This document shows, in pieces, positions 1 to 5,951 of a stretch of DNA of 6,935 nt. This DNA is from Bryobacterales bacterium (lineage in GTDB: Bacteria > Acidobacteriota > Terriglobia > Bryobacterales > Bryobacteraceae). The position numbers and the translations under genes are program-made. Below the pieces are notes generated by a model. The model saw nothing but the letters and a program-made list of their open reading frames with translations, ran no database searches and was not told where the DNA came from. How positions within the stretch are numbered: the stretch's first letter is position 1; each line of letters starts with the position of its first letter. The stretch covers positions 1-6,935 of the forward strand of contig PKYZ01000311.1 of the NCBI GenBank assembly GCA_003132865.1, in the 5' to 3' direction.

Positions 1-51
1 CAGCCTGCGCGCCTGCCGGCGGACTTCCACCTAGCCAGATCCGAAACTAAA

Positions 52-83
52 CCGCCAGCCCCCAGCCCCCAACCCCTAGCCCC
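52..83. repeat. C-rich heptad array, CCNCCAR type
   Basis: Four consecutive 7-base units follow the pattern CC-N-CC-A-G/A (52-58, 59-65, 66-72, and a diverged 73-79), ending in CCCC at 80-83. The first two units end in AG and the third in AA. The same unit order occurs at 3006-3033 in the gap between two efflux genes, but with A in place of G/C at heptad position 3. This is seen directly. That it is a dispersed repeat family of the genome is inference. Confidence 0.65.
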
Positions 84-124
84 GGCGAGCGAAGCGAGCC
101 CAGCCACCCATCACCCACGACCCC
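59..124 (-). other. Two adjacent potential G-quadruplexes
   Basis: On the - strand the C runs become G runs. The runs at 80-83, 73-76, 66-70 and 59-63 give four tracts of four or five G with loops of 3, 2 and 2 bases, which is a very favourable quadruplex pattern. A second set at 121-124, 114-116, 107-109 and 99-101 gives tracts of at least three G with loops of 4, 4 and 5 bases. Both lie 55-120 bases downstream of the tadA stop on the tadA coding strand, so the RNA 3' tail of tadA could also fold this way. Function is unknown; transcript end protection or termination are possibilities only. Confidence 0.5.
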
Positions 125-163
125 TTTTAAATCCAATAGCTTGGGCTTTGATCGTTCAGGTAG

Positions 164-181
164 GACAGGCTTCAGCCTGTC
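164..181. repeat. Short hairpin repeat, copy 1 (tadA 3' end)
   Basis: This is a perfect 7-bp dyad, GACAGGC-TTCA-GCCTGTC. It is preceded by GTAG, so 160-170 (GTAGGACAGGC) is identical to 5086-5096 at the end of the ABC ATPase gene. The last two bases of the right arm (180-181) are part of the tadA stop codon on the - strand. With no T-run next to it, it reads better as a dispersed palindromic repeat than as a terminator, though it may protect mRNA ends. Confidence 0.6.
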
Positions 182-629
182 AATGCTGTCTCCGCCCCTC
201 GAAGAACCCCTTCAACAACTCCACGCACTCCACCGCCAGCACCCCCTCTACGATCTCCACGCGATGATTCAGCAGCTCGGAATCCGCAATCCGGAACTTG
301 CTGCGCACGCCGCCGAACCGCAGATCGCGCGCGCCGAAGACCAGCCGCTCCACCCGCGCCGCCACCAACGCGCCGGCGCACATCGCGCAAGGCTCCAGGG
401 TCGCGTAGGCCGTGGCGTGCTCCAGCCGGTAATTCCCGATGGCCGCCGCGGCCGCGCGTAGCGCCAGCATCTCGGCGTGCGCCGTCGGATCGTTCAGCCC
501 TACCGCCGAATTGCGGCCGCGCCCCACAATCTCACCCGCCACCACCACCACCGCTCCCACCGGCACCTCGCCCGCCGCCTCCGCCTCGCGCGCCAGCGCC
601 ACTGCCTCCCGCATGAAGATGTCATGCAT
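180..629 (-). CDS. tadA: tRNA-specific adenosine deaminase TadA
   Basis: This 149-residue protein belongs to the cytidine/deoxycytidylate deaminase fold. TadA converts adenosine to inosine at position 34 of tRNA-Arg(ACG) in the cytoplasm, which allows wobble decoding. The zinc site is intact: the HAE motif has His51 and the proton-shuttling Glu53, and PCAMC supplies Cys81 and Cys84. The EVPVGAV strand near residue 21, the NYRLEHAT segment near 66 and the NHRVEIVEG stretch near 121 match bacterial TadA rather than guanine or cytosine deaminases. Length is normal, slightly short at the C-terminus. I keep the first ATG because FMREAVALA aligns with the usual TadA N-terminus. The only purine-rich stretch upstream, AGAGG (631-635), sits just one base from that ATG, so initiation is probably weak. 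The gene diverges from the efflux operon across 31 bases. Confidence 0.93.
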   Translation of the reverse strand: MHDIFMREAVALAREAEAAGEVPVGAVVVVAGEIVGRGRNSAVGLNDPTAHAEMLALRAAAAAIGNYRLEHATAYATLEPCAMCAGALVAARVERLVFGARDLRFGGVRSKFRIADSELLNHRVEIVEGVLAVECVELLKGFFEGRRQH

Positions 630-648
630 GCCTCTATTAGCTTAAAAT

Positions 649-654
649 AGGAAG
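649..654 (+). promoter_or_regulatory. Ribosome binding site of permease 1
   Basis: AGGAAG lies six bases before the ATG at 661 and supports that start. The whole tadA-permease gap is only 31 bases, so the promoters of both divergent genes must lie mostly inside the opposite gene's 5' coding sequence. Confidence 0.75.
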
Positions 655-660
655 ACCCAT

Positions 661-1821
661 ATGTTCCGATACCTCCCGCTGATCGTCAAGAACTGCTGGC
701 GCAACCGCCGCCGCACGACGCTTACCATCGTCAGCATCGGGGTTTCCATGTGCCTGCTCGGCGTGCTCATTGCCGTCTATCACGCCCTGTACCTGAGCGA
801 CGCGATGCCCGACCAGGCCCTTCGCCTGGTCACCCGCAACCGCATATCGCTAACCGTCCCCATCCCGCTGTTTTACCGGGAGCGCATCCGCCAGGTGCCC
901 GGCGTAAAGGAACTCATGACCTCGCAGTGGTTCAACGGCACGTATAAGGACGCCCGCGATCCCAAGAACTTCTTCGCCCGCTTCGGCGTCGAGCCGGAGA
1001 AGCTCTTCACCATATTTGGCGAGCTGAAAATACCCGAAGACCAGAAGCAGGCCTTCATTCGCGACCGCACCGGCACCGTCATCGGCCACGATCTCGCCGA
1101 CAAGTTCAACTTCCACCTGGGCGATCGCATCACCTTGATCGGCGACATCTATCCCGGCACGCTCGAACTCACCGTGCGCGGCATCTTCGACAGTCCACGC
1201 AAAAGCGAGATGCTCTACTTCAATTGGGCCTACGTGCGGGAAGGCTTGCCGGAGAGCCGCAAGGGCGAGGTGGGAACCTTTGACATTTTGTGCGACAACG
1301 CGGGTGTGGTCCCCCGCGTGGCGAAAACCATCGACGACGAATTCCACAACGCTCCCGTGCAGACCCGCACCGAGACCGAGCAGGCCTTCTTGCTCACCTT
1401 CGTCGGCATGCTCGGCAACGTGAAGTTGTTTCTGATCAGCATCTGCGCCGCGGTGATGTTCACCATCCTGCTGGTTTCCGGCAACACCATGGCCATGTCG
1501 GTGCGCGAGCGCGTGCGCGAAGTCGGCGTGCTCAAGACCCTGGGTTTCACTGGCGGGAATATCCTGTTCATCATCCTCGGCGAAGCCTGCGCCATCTCCA
1601 TCGCGGGCGGAGCCATAGGATTCCTGCTCTCGACTTTCTTGGTCGGCGGCGTCCAGCAAAGCCCAGCCGGCATGTTCCTCCCGCCGATCCAGCGGTTCGA
1701 CCCGGCCGTAGCGTCGACTTGCATCCTGGTGGCCCTGGGCATCGGCCTCCTCAGTTCTTTCATCCCCGCCTGGAACGCTTCCCGCACCAATATCGTGGAG
1801 GCGCTACGCAGCACCGATTGA
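661..1821 (+). CDS. ABC transporter permease, FtsX/MacB type (permease 1)
   Basis: This is a 386-residue inner-membrane subunit of a MacB/LolCE-type ABC system. The layout is typical: a short basic cytoplasmic start, TM1 at about 20-43, a large periplasmic MacB_PCD-like domain at about 45-250, then TM2 (about 253-276), TM3 (302-328) and TM4 (350-370). The stretch between TM2 and TM3, SVRERVREVGVLKTLGF, is the conserved FtsX-family region that contacts the ATPase. The C-terminus PAWNASRTNIVEALR is also characteristic. Such permeases do not form a classic pore; they move mechanically and drive extrusion of substrates from the periplasm or outer leaflet. The ATPase is a separate gene rather than fused as in MacB. 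The stop is nine bases before permease 2, so they are co-transcribed. Substrate is not predictable from sequence. Confidence 0.9.
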   Translation: MFRYLPLIVKNCWRNRRRTTLTIVSIGVSMCLLGVLIAVYHALYLSDAMPDQALRLVTRNRISLTVPIPLFYRERIRQVPGVKELMTSQWFNGTYKDARDPKNFFARFGVEPEKLFTIFGELKIPEDQKQAFIRDRTGTVIGHDLADKFNFHLGDRITLIGDIYPGTLELTVRGIFDSPRKSEMLYFNWAYVREGLPESRKGEVGTFDILCDNAGVVPRVAKTIDDEFHNAPVQTRTETEQAFLLTFVGMLGNVKLFLISICAAVMFTILLVSGNTMAMSVRERVREVGVLKTLGFTGGNILFIILGEACAISIAGGAIGFLLSTFLVGGVQQSPAGMFLPPIQRFDPAVASTCILVALGIGLLSSFIPAWNASRTNIVEALRSTD

Positions 1822-1830
1822 GATTCGCCC

Positions 1831-2997
1831 ATGGCCATCCCTCTCACGTATAACCTTCGTAATCTGGTGGTTCGCAAGACCACCACGCTGATGACCGCGC
1901 TGGGCATCGCGCTCACCGTGGCCGTTCTGCTGGCCATGATGGCGCTGTTGACCGGGCTGCGCGCTACGCTCTCCGCCAGCGGCGATCCGCTGCAAATCAT
2001 TGTTATGCGCAAAGGCTCCGAGTCGGAGTTGGTCTCCAACTTCACCCGCGGGCAGTTCCAGGATTTGAAGTTCAAGGCGGGCATTGCGCGCGCGCAAAAT
2101 GGCGATCCCATGGCGTCGCTCGAAGTCGTGACCGTGATCAACCTGGCCAGCGTGGACGCGCCGGAAGGCGCCAACGTGACCCTGCGCGGCCTTTCGCCCA
2201 TCGGCATCGAGATGCGCCCCTCGCTCAAGATCTCCGCGGGCCGATGGTTTGAGACCGGTAAGCGCGAGGTGGTCGTTGGCAAGTCCATCGCCAAGCGTTA
2301 CCCCGGCGCCGCGCTCGGCAAGCGTCTCACCTTTGGCCGCGGCGACTGGGAAGTGGTCGGCGTCATGGACGCCGGCCAGACCGCCCAAAACAGCGAGATT
2401 TTCGGCGACCTCAACCAGGTCAGTTCCGACCTGCAACGCGTCGACGTGCTGAGCTCGGCCCTGGTGCGGGCCACCGATGCCGGCGCGGCCGCCGCATTGC
2501 TGAACAGCATCAATGACGATCAGCGTCTGAATATGAACGCCGTTTCCGAAAAGGAATACTACGCTCTGCAAACGCGTTCGGCGGCGCCGATCGAATACCT
2601 TGGAATCTTCGTATCTATCATCATGGCCATCGGGAGCAGCTTCGCGGCCATGAATACCATGTACGCCGCGGTGGCCCGGCGCGCGAGGGAGATCGGCACA
2701 TTGCGCGTGCTGGGATTCTCGCGCGGCAGTATCCTACTCAGCTTCTTCGTGGAATCCGTGCTGCTGGCGGGCTTAGGCGGAATCCTGGGCTGCCTGCTGG
2801 TCTTTTTTGCTTTGAACGGCGTGACTACCGGCATCGGCAGCACCACGTTCAGCGAGCTGGCTTTTTCTTTCCGCGTGACGCCGCAGATCATGCTCGCCGG
2901 AATCGTCTTCGCGTCCGTACTGGGAGCGGTGGGCGGCTTGTTCCCGGCCAGCAGTGCGGCGCGCAAGGAAATCCTGGTAGCCCTCCGCGAGGTGTAA
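1831..2997 (+). CDS. ABC transporter permease, FtsX/MacB type (permease 2)
   Basis: This 388-residue second permease has the same plan as its neighbour: TM1 at about 18-42, a periplasmic domain at about 45-250, then TM2 (254-278), TM3 (302-328) and TM4 (351-372). The coupling segment [21 protein letters not shown] at 282-302 and the ending [18 protein letters not shown] fit the FtsX family. Its periplasmic domain differs clearly from that of permease 1, so the pair is more likely a LolC/LolE-like heterodimer than a recent duplication. That is inference from reading both sequences. The start nine bases after the previous stop has no strong ribosome binding site (GATTGAG is the best candidate), suggesting translational coupling. 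The gene ends in tandem in-frame stops, TAA then TGA (2995-3000). Confidence 0.9.
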   Translation: MAIPLTYNLRNLVVRKTTTLMTALGIALTVAVLLAMMALLTGLRATLSASGDPLQIIVMRKGSESELVSNFTRGQFQDLKFKAGIARAQNGDPMASLEVVTVINLASVDAPEGANVTLRGLSPIGIEMRPSLKISAGRWFETGKREVVVGKSIAKRYPGAALGKRLTFGRGDWEVVGVMDAGQTAQNSEIFGDLNQVSSDLQRVDVLSSALVRATDAGAAAALLNSINDDQRLNMNAVSEKEYYALQTRSAAPIEYLGIFVSIIMAIGSSFAAMNTMYAAVARRAREIGTLRVLGFSRGSILLSFFVESVLLAGLGGILGCLLVFFALNGVTTGIGSTTFSELAFSFRVTPQIMLAGIVFASVLGAVGGLFPASSAARKEILVALREV

Positions 2998-3005
2998 TGA
3001 CAAAA

Positions 3006-3033
3006 CCACCAGCCACCAGCCACCAACCACCCG
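3006..3033. repeat. C-rich heptad array, CCACCAR type
   Basis: Four 7-base units (3006-3012, 3013-3019, 3020-3026, 3027-3033) directly follow the tandem stops of permease 2. The first three read CCACCAG, CCACCAG and CCACCAA. The array matches the one at 52-83 in unit order and differs systematically at heptad position 3. It lies inside the operon's largest internal gap (2998-3067). On the - strand it is a run of GG pairs that could form only a weak two-tetrad quadruplex. Confidence 0.6.
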
Positions 3034-3052
3034 TACCGAGCCACGACCGTAA

Positions 3053-3057
3053 GGGAG
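3053..3057 (+). promoter_or_regulatory. Ribosome binding site of the adaptor gene
   Basis: GGGAG ends ten bases before the ATG at 3068, and a further GTGG follows it. It is the clearest internal ribosome binding site of the operon. That fits the 70-base gap, which rules out simple stop-start coupling for this gene. Confidence 0.6.
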
Positions 3058-3067
3058 TGGTCATCCT

Positions 3068-4399
3068 ATGGATGCTGAACTAAAATCTCTCCAAATCGAC
3101 CGCGGCAAGAAGCGCTCCGGCGAGCCATCCAAATGGGCCACGCGCTGGATCGTCGGCGGCGTTCTCCTGTTCCTGCTGCTGGGCGCCGGCCGCTTCGCTT
3201 ACAGCCGCCTCAACGCGTCTACCGAAGTCGACGTCCAGCGGGTCAAAGCCATCAACTCGGGCCAGGCCGCGGAGGGTGTGGTGCTGAACGCCACCGGCTA
3301 CATTGTGGCCGCGCATAAGATCGAGTTGGCCGCCAAGGTGATCGGCAAGGTCAAGTGGATCGGTGTGGACAAGGCCGACAAGGTGAAGCAAGGTCAGGTG
3401 CTCGTGCGCCTGGAAGACGACGAATACCGCGCGCAACTCGATCAGGCCAAGGGAAACTCGGCCAACCTGCAAGCCCACTTGGCCGAGCTGGAACACGGTT
3501 CGCGGCCCGAAGAGATCGCTCAGGCGATGGCCAATCTGAACTCGTCGAAGGCCGACCTGGAAAACGCCCGCGTCAGCCTGGAGCGCACGCGCAAGCTGGT
3601 GTCGCAGGCGGTGATGTCGCAACAGAATCTGGATGACGCCCAAGCCCGCTACGATTCCGCCGTGGCCAAGGTGAATTCGCTGCAGAAGGCCTACGACCTG
3701 GTGAAGATCGGTCCGCGGCAGGAGCAGATCGATGCCATGCGCGGCCAGGTGGAGCAGGCCCGCGGCGCCGTGGACTACGCGGAAACCAATCTCGCCAACA
3801 CCATCATCCGCTCTCCGGTCACCGGGACAATCCTGGAGCGCGCCGTCGAGATCGGTGAATTTGTGACCACCAGTTTCGTCGGCGATCGCGGCGCCAAAGG
3901 CTACGTGGTCTCCCTGGCCGACCTCAACGATCTGGAGGTGGAACTGGACATCAGCCAGAACGATTTCGCCAAGCTGCACATGGCGCAGAAGGGAATCATC
4001 ACCACCGATGCCTTCCCCGACCGTAAATACGAGGGCTTCATCCGGGAAGTCTCACCCGAGGCCAACCGCCAGAAGGCCACCGTGCAGGTGAAAGTGAAGG
4101 TCGCCCATCCGGACGATTTTCTGCGGCCCGAAATGAACGCCAGCGTGGCGTTCCTCTCCGATCGGAAGAACGCGGCCGCCACGCCGTCGCAGCCGATTGT
4201 GGTCGTGCCGGCTTCCGCCATCCGCGATAACAAGGTCTTCGTGGTGCTGGAGGGCCGGGCCGTCACGCGCCCCGTCAAGCCGGGCCCCGCCAATAGCCAG
4301 GGCGTACGCATCGAACAGGGTCTCATCGGCGGTGAAGATCTCATTGTCAACCCGCCTGCCACGCTGAAGGACGGCGACCGAGTGCGCCAAAAAGTCTAA
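3068..4399 (+). CDS. Periplasmic adaptor (membrane fusion) subunit, HlyD/MacA type
   Basis: This 443-residue adaptor links an inner-membrane transporter to an outer-membrane channel. A basic N-terminus is followed by one membrane anchor at about 27-46, with no lipobox, so it is anchored by a helix. The first half of the biotinyl-lipoyl domain spans about 84-118 ([30 protein letters not shown]). A long helical hairpin, rich in A, Q, L and E and predicted as coiled coil, covers about 118-245. The second lipoyl half is [21 protein letters not shown] at about 246-266. A beta-barrel follows to about 360 ([18 protein letters not shown]), then a membrane-proximal domain at 375-443 (VVVPASAIR...KVFVV). 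The long hairpin implies contact with a TolC-like channel, which is absent from the window. It sits between permeases and ATPase in one operon. Confidence 0.9.
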   Translation: MDAELKSLQIDRGKKRSGEPSKWATRWIVGGVLLFLLLGAGRFAYSRLNASTEVDVQRVKAINSGQAAEGVVLNATGYIVAAHKIELAAKVIGKVKWIGVDKADKVKQGQVLVRLEDDEYRAQLDQAKGNSANLQAHLAELEHGSRPEEIAQAMANLNSSKADLENARVSLERTRKLVSQAVMSQQNLDDAQARYDSAVAKVNSLQKAYDLVKIGPRQEQIDAMRGQVEQARGAVDYAETNLANTIIRSPVTGTILERAVEIGEFVTTSFVGDRGAKGYVVSLADLNDLEVELDISQNDFAKLHMAQKGIITTDAFPDRKYEGFIREVSPEANRQKATVQVKVKVAHPDDFLRPEMNASVAFLSDRKNAAATPSQPIVVVPASAIRDNKVFVVLEGRAVTRPVKPGPANSQGVRIEQGLIGGEDLIVNPPATLKDGDRVRQKV

Positions 4400-4404
4400 C
4401 CCAC

Positions 4405-5112
4405 ATGAGCGAAACCATTATCGAAACGCGCAACCTGACGAAAGAATTCATCCGCGACGAGTTCCATGTCGTGGCGCTCAAGAACATCGACATCCAAATC
4501 CATAAGGGCGAGTTCGTGGCGCTGATGGGCCCTTCCGGCTCGGGCAAGTCCACGCTGTTGCACCTGATCGCCGCCATGGATAAGGCCACCGGCGGGGAGA
4601 TCCGCGTGTTGGGCCACAATCTGCGCGAGCTGAGCGACCGCCAAATCGCGCACTGGCGGAACGAACACGTGGGCTTCATCTTTCAGCAGTTCAACCTGAT
4701 CCCGGTGCTCACCGCGCTCGAAAACGTGGAGTTGCCGCTCAAGCTGACCAACCTGAAGAAGCAGGAGCGTCTGGACCACGCCACCACGGCGTTGAAACTG
4801 GTGGGCCTGGGCGACCGCCTGGGCCACTATCCGCGGCAGCTTTCCGGCGGGCAGGAACAGCGCGTGGCCATCGCCCGCGCCATTGTCACCGATCCGGCCC
4901 TGATCCTGGCGGATGAGCCCACCGGCAACCTGGATGCCGCGTCCGCCGACGATGTGCTCACCATCCTGTCGAAGCTGAATAAGGAATACGGAAAGACGGT
5001 TGTGATGGTGACGCACGATCCCCACGCGGCGCGCTTCGCCACCACGGTGCGGCATCTGGAAAAAGGCGAGCTGCTGGCGGAAGCAGTAGGACAGGCCTCC
5101 GGGCCTGTCTAA
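4405..5112 (+). CDS. ABC transporter ATP-binding protein, MacB/LolD type
   Basis: This 235-residue cytoplasmic ATPase should power the two permeases. All motifs are present: Walker [10 protein letters not shown] (42-50), Q-loop in [18 protein letters not shown] near 91-108, signature LSGGQ (146-150) followed by EQRVAIARA, Walker B LILADEP with catalytic Glu171, D-loop GNLD, and H-loop His204 in MVTHD. The FNLIP-TALENV wording is typical of the MacB/LolD/DevA group that works with FtsX-type permeases. The ATG is five bases after the adaptor stop and has no recognisable ribosome binding site, so translational coupling is likely. The last residues (VGQASGPV) are encoded by a palindromic repeat that also occurs after tadA, so the native C-terminus probably ended near GELLAEA. 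The insertion is beyond all catalytic motifs and should be tolerated. Confidence 0.93.
   Translation: MSETIIETRNLTKEFIRDEFHVVALKNIDIQIHKGEFVALMGPSGSGKSTLLHLIAAMDKATGGEIRVLGHNLRELSDRQIAHWRNEHVGFIFQQFNLIPVLTALENVELPLKLTNLKKQERLDHATTALKLVGLGDRLGHYPRQLSGGQEQRVAIARAIVTDPALILADEPTGNLDAASADDVLTILSKLNKEYGKTVVMVTHDPHAARFATTVRHLEKGELLAEAVGQASGPV
5086..5109. repeat. Short hairpin repeat, copy 2 (inside the ATPase 3' end)
   Basis: GTAGGACAGGC (5086-5096) is identical to 160-170. The dyad here is a perfect 8-bp stem, GACAGGCC-TCCG-GGCCTGTC (5090-5109). It is read as codons for the last eight residues of the ABC ATPase, and the TAA stop (5110-5112) follows at once. No T-tract follows, so it is not a standard terminator, and the operon evidently continues into the DUF4337 gene 23 bases later. 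Confidence 0.65.
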
Positions 5113-5132
5113 ACGAATCTAAACTAATCAAT

Positions 5133-5660
5133 ATGGCTGAACTGGAAATCCATCACGAAGAAGGTCACGAGCACGACCCCATCGGCCAGCGCGTAGGAGT
5201 CATGGCCGCGCTGTTGGCCGTCTTCCTTGCCGTGGTGACGATCATGTCACATCGAACCCACACCGAGGCCATCATCAAGAAGGCGGACTCCAACGACCAG
5301 TGGCAGTATTACCAGGCCAGCCGCCTGAAGTATCACAATCTGGAAGTGGGTGAACGGCTGATCGGCGTCCTCGGACCTACCAATCCAGGCGCGCGAGAGA
5401 CCCTGGAGAAATTCGGCAAAGAGAAGCAGAAGTACGTCGATCAGGCCAAGGACCTGCAGGAGAAGGCGACGAGTCAGAAGGAAGCATCGGAGGCCGCCGA
5501 GCGGCGCGCGCTGCACTACGATCTCGGCGAAGGCCTGCTGGAGATCGCGCTGGTGCTCAGTTCGCTCTACTTCATCGCGCGCAAGATGCTGTTTCCAGTG
5601 GTCGGCGTCATCGCCGGCATCGCAGGGTTGATCGTGGCGATTACCGGCCTGTTGGTCTGA
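5133..5660 (+). CDS. DUF4337 family membrane protein
   Basis: This 175-residue protein of unknown function resembles DUF4337 proteins: a His/Glu-rich start (EIHHEEGHEHDP), then a first membrane helix at about 20-39, then the ADSNDQWQYYQASRLKYHNLE segment near 51-71 that I regard as the family's hallmark. A charged helical, probably coiled-coil region (about 85-128, K/E/Q-rich) leads to two further membrane helices at about 132-148 and 152-174. The N-terminal histidines could bind metal, but that is speculation. There is no clear ribosome binding site before the ATG. The 20-base A/T-rich gap holds TCTAAAC twice (5108-5114 and 5118-5124). As the last gene of the efflux unit it may be an accessory of the transporter, though the family also occurs on its own. 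Family assignment is from memory of the motif, not a search. Confidence 0.8.
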   Translation: MAELEIHHEEGHEHDPIGQRVGVMAALLAVFLAVVTIMSHRTHTEAIIKKADSNDQWQYYQASRLKYHNLEVGERLIGVLGPTNPGARETLEKFGKEKQKYVDQAKDLQEKATSQKEASEAAERRALHYDLGEGLLEIALVLSSLYFIARKMLFPVVGVIAGIAGLIVAITGLLV

Positions 5661-5672
5661 AGCACAAGAGAA

Positions 5673-5802
5673 CTTAGCCACAGATGGACACAGATGCACG
5701 CAGATAAGAACTCAGTTCTTGTGGGGCAGCCAATCCTGGCTGCCGCCGGCCTTTAGCCGGCGTTCTGTCATCCATATTTATCCGTATCCATCTGCCGTCA
5801 AG
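5673..5802. repeat. Imperfect palindromic element of about 130 bp with nested hairpins
   Basis: The left end begins CTTAGCCACAGATGGACACAG and the right end, read on the other strand, begins CTTGACGGCAGATGGATACGG; 15 of 21 positions agree. The left arm is three tandem decamers of CACAGATGGA type (5679-5688, 5689-5698, 5699-5708). The right arm carries two (GGCAGATGGA and TACGGATAAA on the - strand). Between the arms are three adjacent perfect dyads: AAGAACT-C-AGTTCTT (5706-5720), GGCAGCCA-ATCC-TGGCTGCC (5725-5744) and GCCGGC-CTTTA-GCCGGC (5745-5761). I see no convincing target-site duplication. It looks like a non-coding dispersed repeat or MITE-like element. Its position between the efflux operon and the AAA gene may mark a module boundary. 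Confidence 0.6.
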
Positions 5803-5803
5803 T

Positions 5804-5832
5804 CTTACGAAGCTGCCAAGCGGCTGTATAAT
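5804..5832 (+). promoter_or_regulatory. Candidate promoter for the leader ORF and AAA_13 gene
   Basis: A perfect TATAAT -10 hexamer lies at 5827-5832. With a 17-base spacer the -35 position would be CTTACG (5804-5809), matching TTGACA at only three of six places, so the promoter rests mainly on the -10. Transcription would start near 5839, giving a leader of about 112 bases before 5952 that contains the 21-codon ORF. It lies just outside the palindromic element. Confidence 0.4.
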
Positions 5833-5884
5833 CGGTGGTGTGCAGAAGCCAAAGCGGAAGACCTGACTGAAGGACTCTTTGAAG

Positions 5885-5950
5885 ATGAACATAGAAGCCG
5901 TGGACGGCGAAAAGAGCACGCAGCGGCGACCAGCAGTCCGCGGGAAGTAG
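5885..5950 (+). CDS. Possible 21-codon leader ORF coupled to the AAA_13 gene
   Basis: An ATG at 5885 opens a 21-codon frame (MNIEAVDGEKSTQRRPAVRGK) ending in TAG at 5948-5950. A good ribosome binding site, GAAGGA (5869-5874), lies ten bases before the ATG. The stop is followed by a single G and then the ATG of the AAA_13 gene (TAG-G-ATG), a geometry typical of translational coupling. The peptide is basic at its end and matches nothing I recognise. It may be a leader that sets the translation level of the next gene, or a chance ORF; the combination of ribosome binding site and stop/start spacing is the only support. Confidence 0.35.
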   Translation: MNIEAVDGEKSTQRRPAVRGK

Positions 5951-5951
5951 G

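Larger units (their letters stand above)
1..179. other. Non-coding C-rich region downstream of tadA
   Basis: I can support no gene here. Two + strand frames close early, with a stop at 32-34 (TAG) and one at 48-50 (TAA). Either could be the last codons of a gene lying to the left, but the piece is too short to identify. From about 52 to 124 the + strand is a series of C runs, annotated separately as a heptad repeat and as quadruplex-forming sequence. Positions 86-100 contain GCGAGC twice, separated by GAA. A small hairpin at 164-181 touches the tadA stop codon. No T-tract follows any of these structures on the - strand, so I see no classical intrinsic terminator for tadA. Confidence 0.6.

Noticed and set aside
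141..461. + strand frame of 106 codons opposite the 3' half of tadA
   Set aside because: It overlaps the intact TadA zinc-site region in antisense and shows only arginine- and alanine-rich shadow sequence.
630..660. Divergent promoter in the tadA-permease gap, with TAAAAT at 643-648
   Set aside because: A start from this hexamer would leave a leader of about six bases and remove the ribosome binding site at 649-654. No -35 match lies at the right distance, so I did not annotate it.
850..1659. Long - strand open frame of 269 codons opposite permease 1
   Set aside because: It is rich in A, G, H, E and D, as expected from the antisense of a GC-rich gene, has no recognisable domain, and lies fully over a well-supported FtsX-type permease.
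1230..2294. Long - strand open frame of 354 codons spanning both permeases
   Set aside because: It crosses the junction of two clear genes and has a low-complexity S/R/T/M-rich composition; it is an antisense shadow.
3080..3979. Long - strand open frame of 299 codons opposite the adaptor
   Set aside because: Composition dominated by L, H, G, V, D and Q is typical of antisense of a coiled-coil gene; no motif is present and the + strand HlyD-type reading is convincing.
5661..5765. Intrinsic terminator after the DUF4337 gene
   Set aside because: The dyads at 5706-5720, 5725-5744 and 5745-5761 are strong but none is followed by a T-tract on either strand, so they are described as parts of a repeat element instead.
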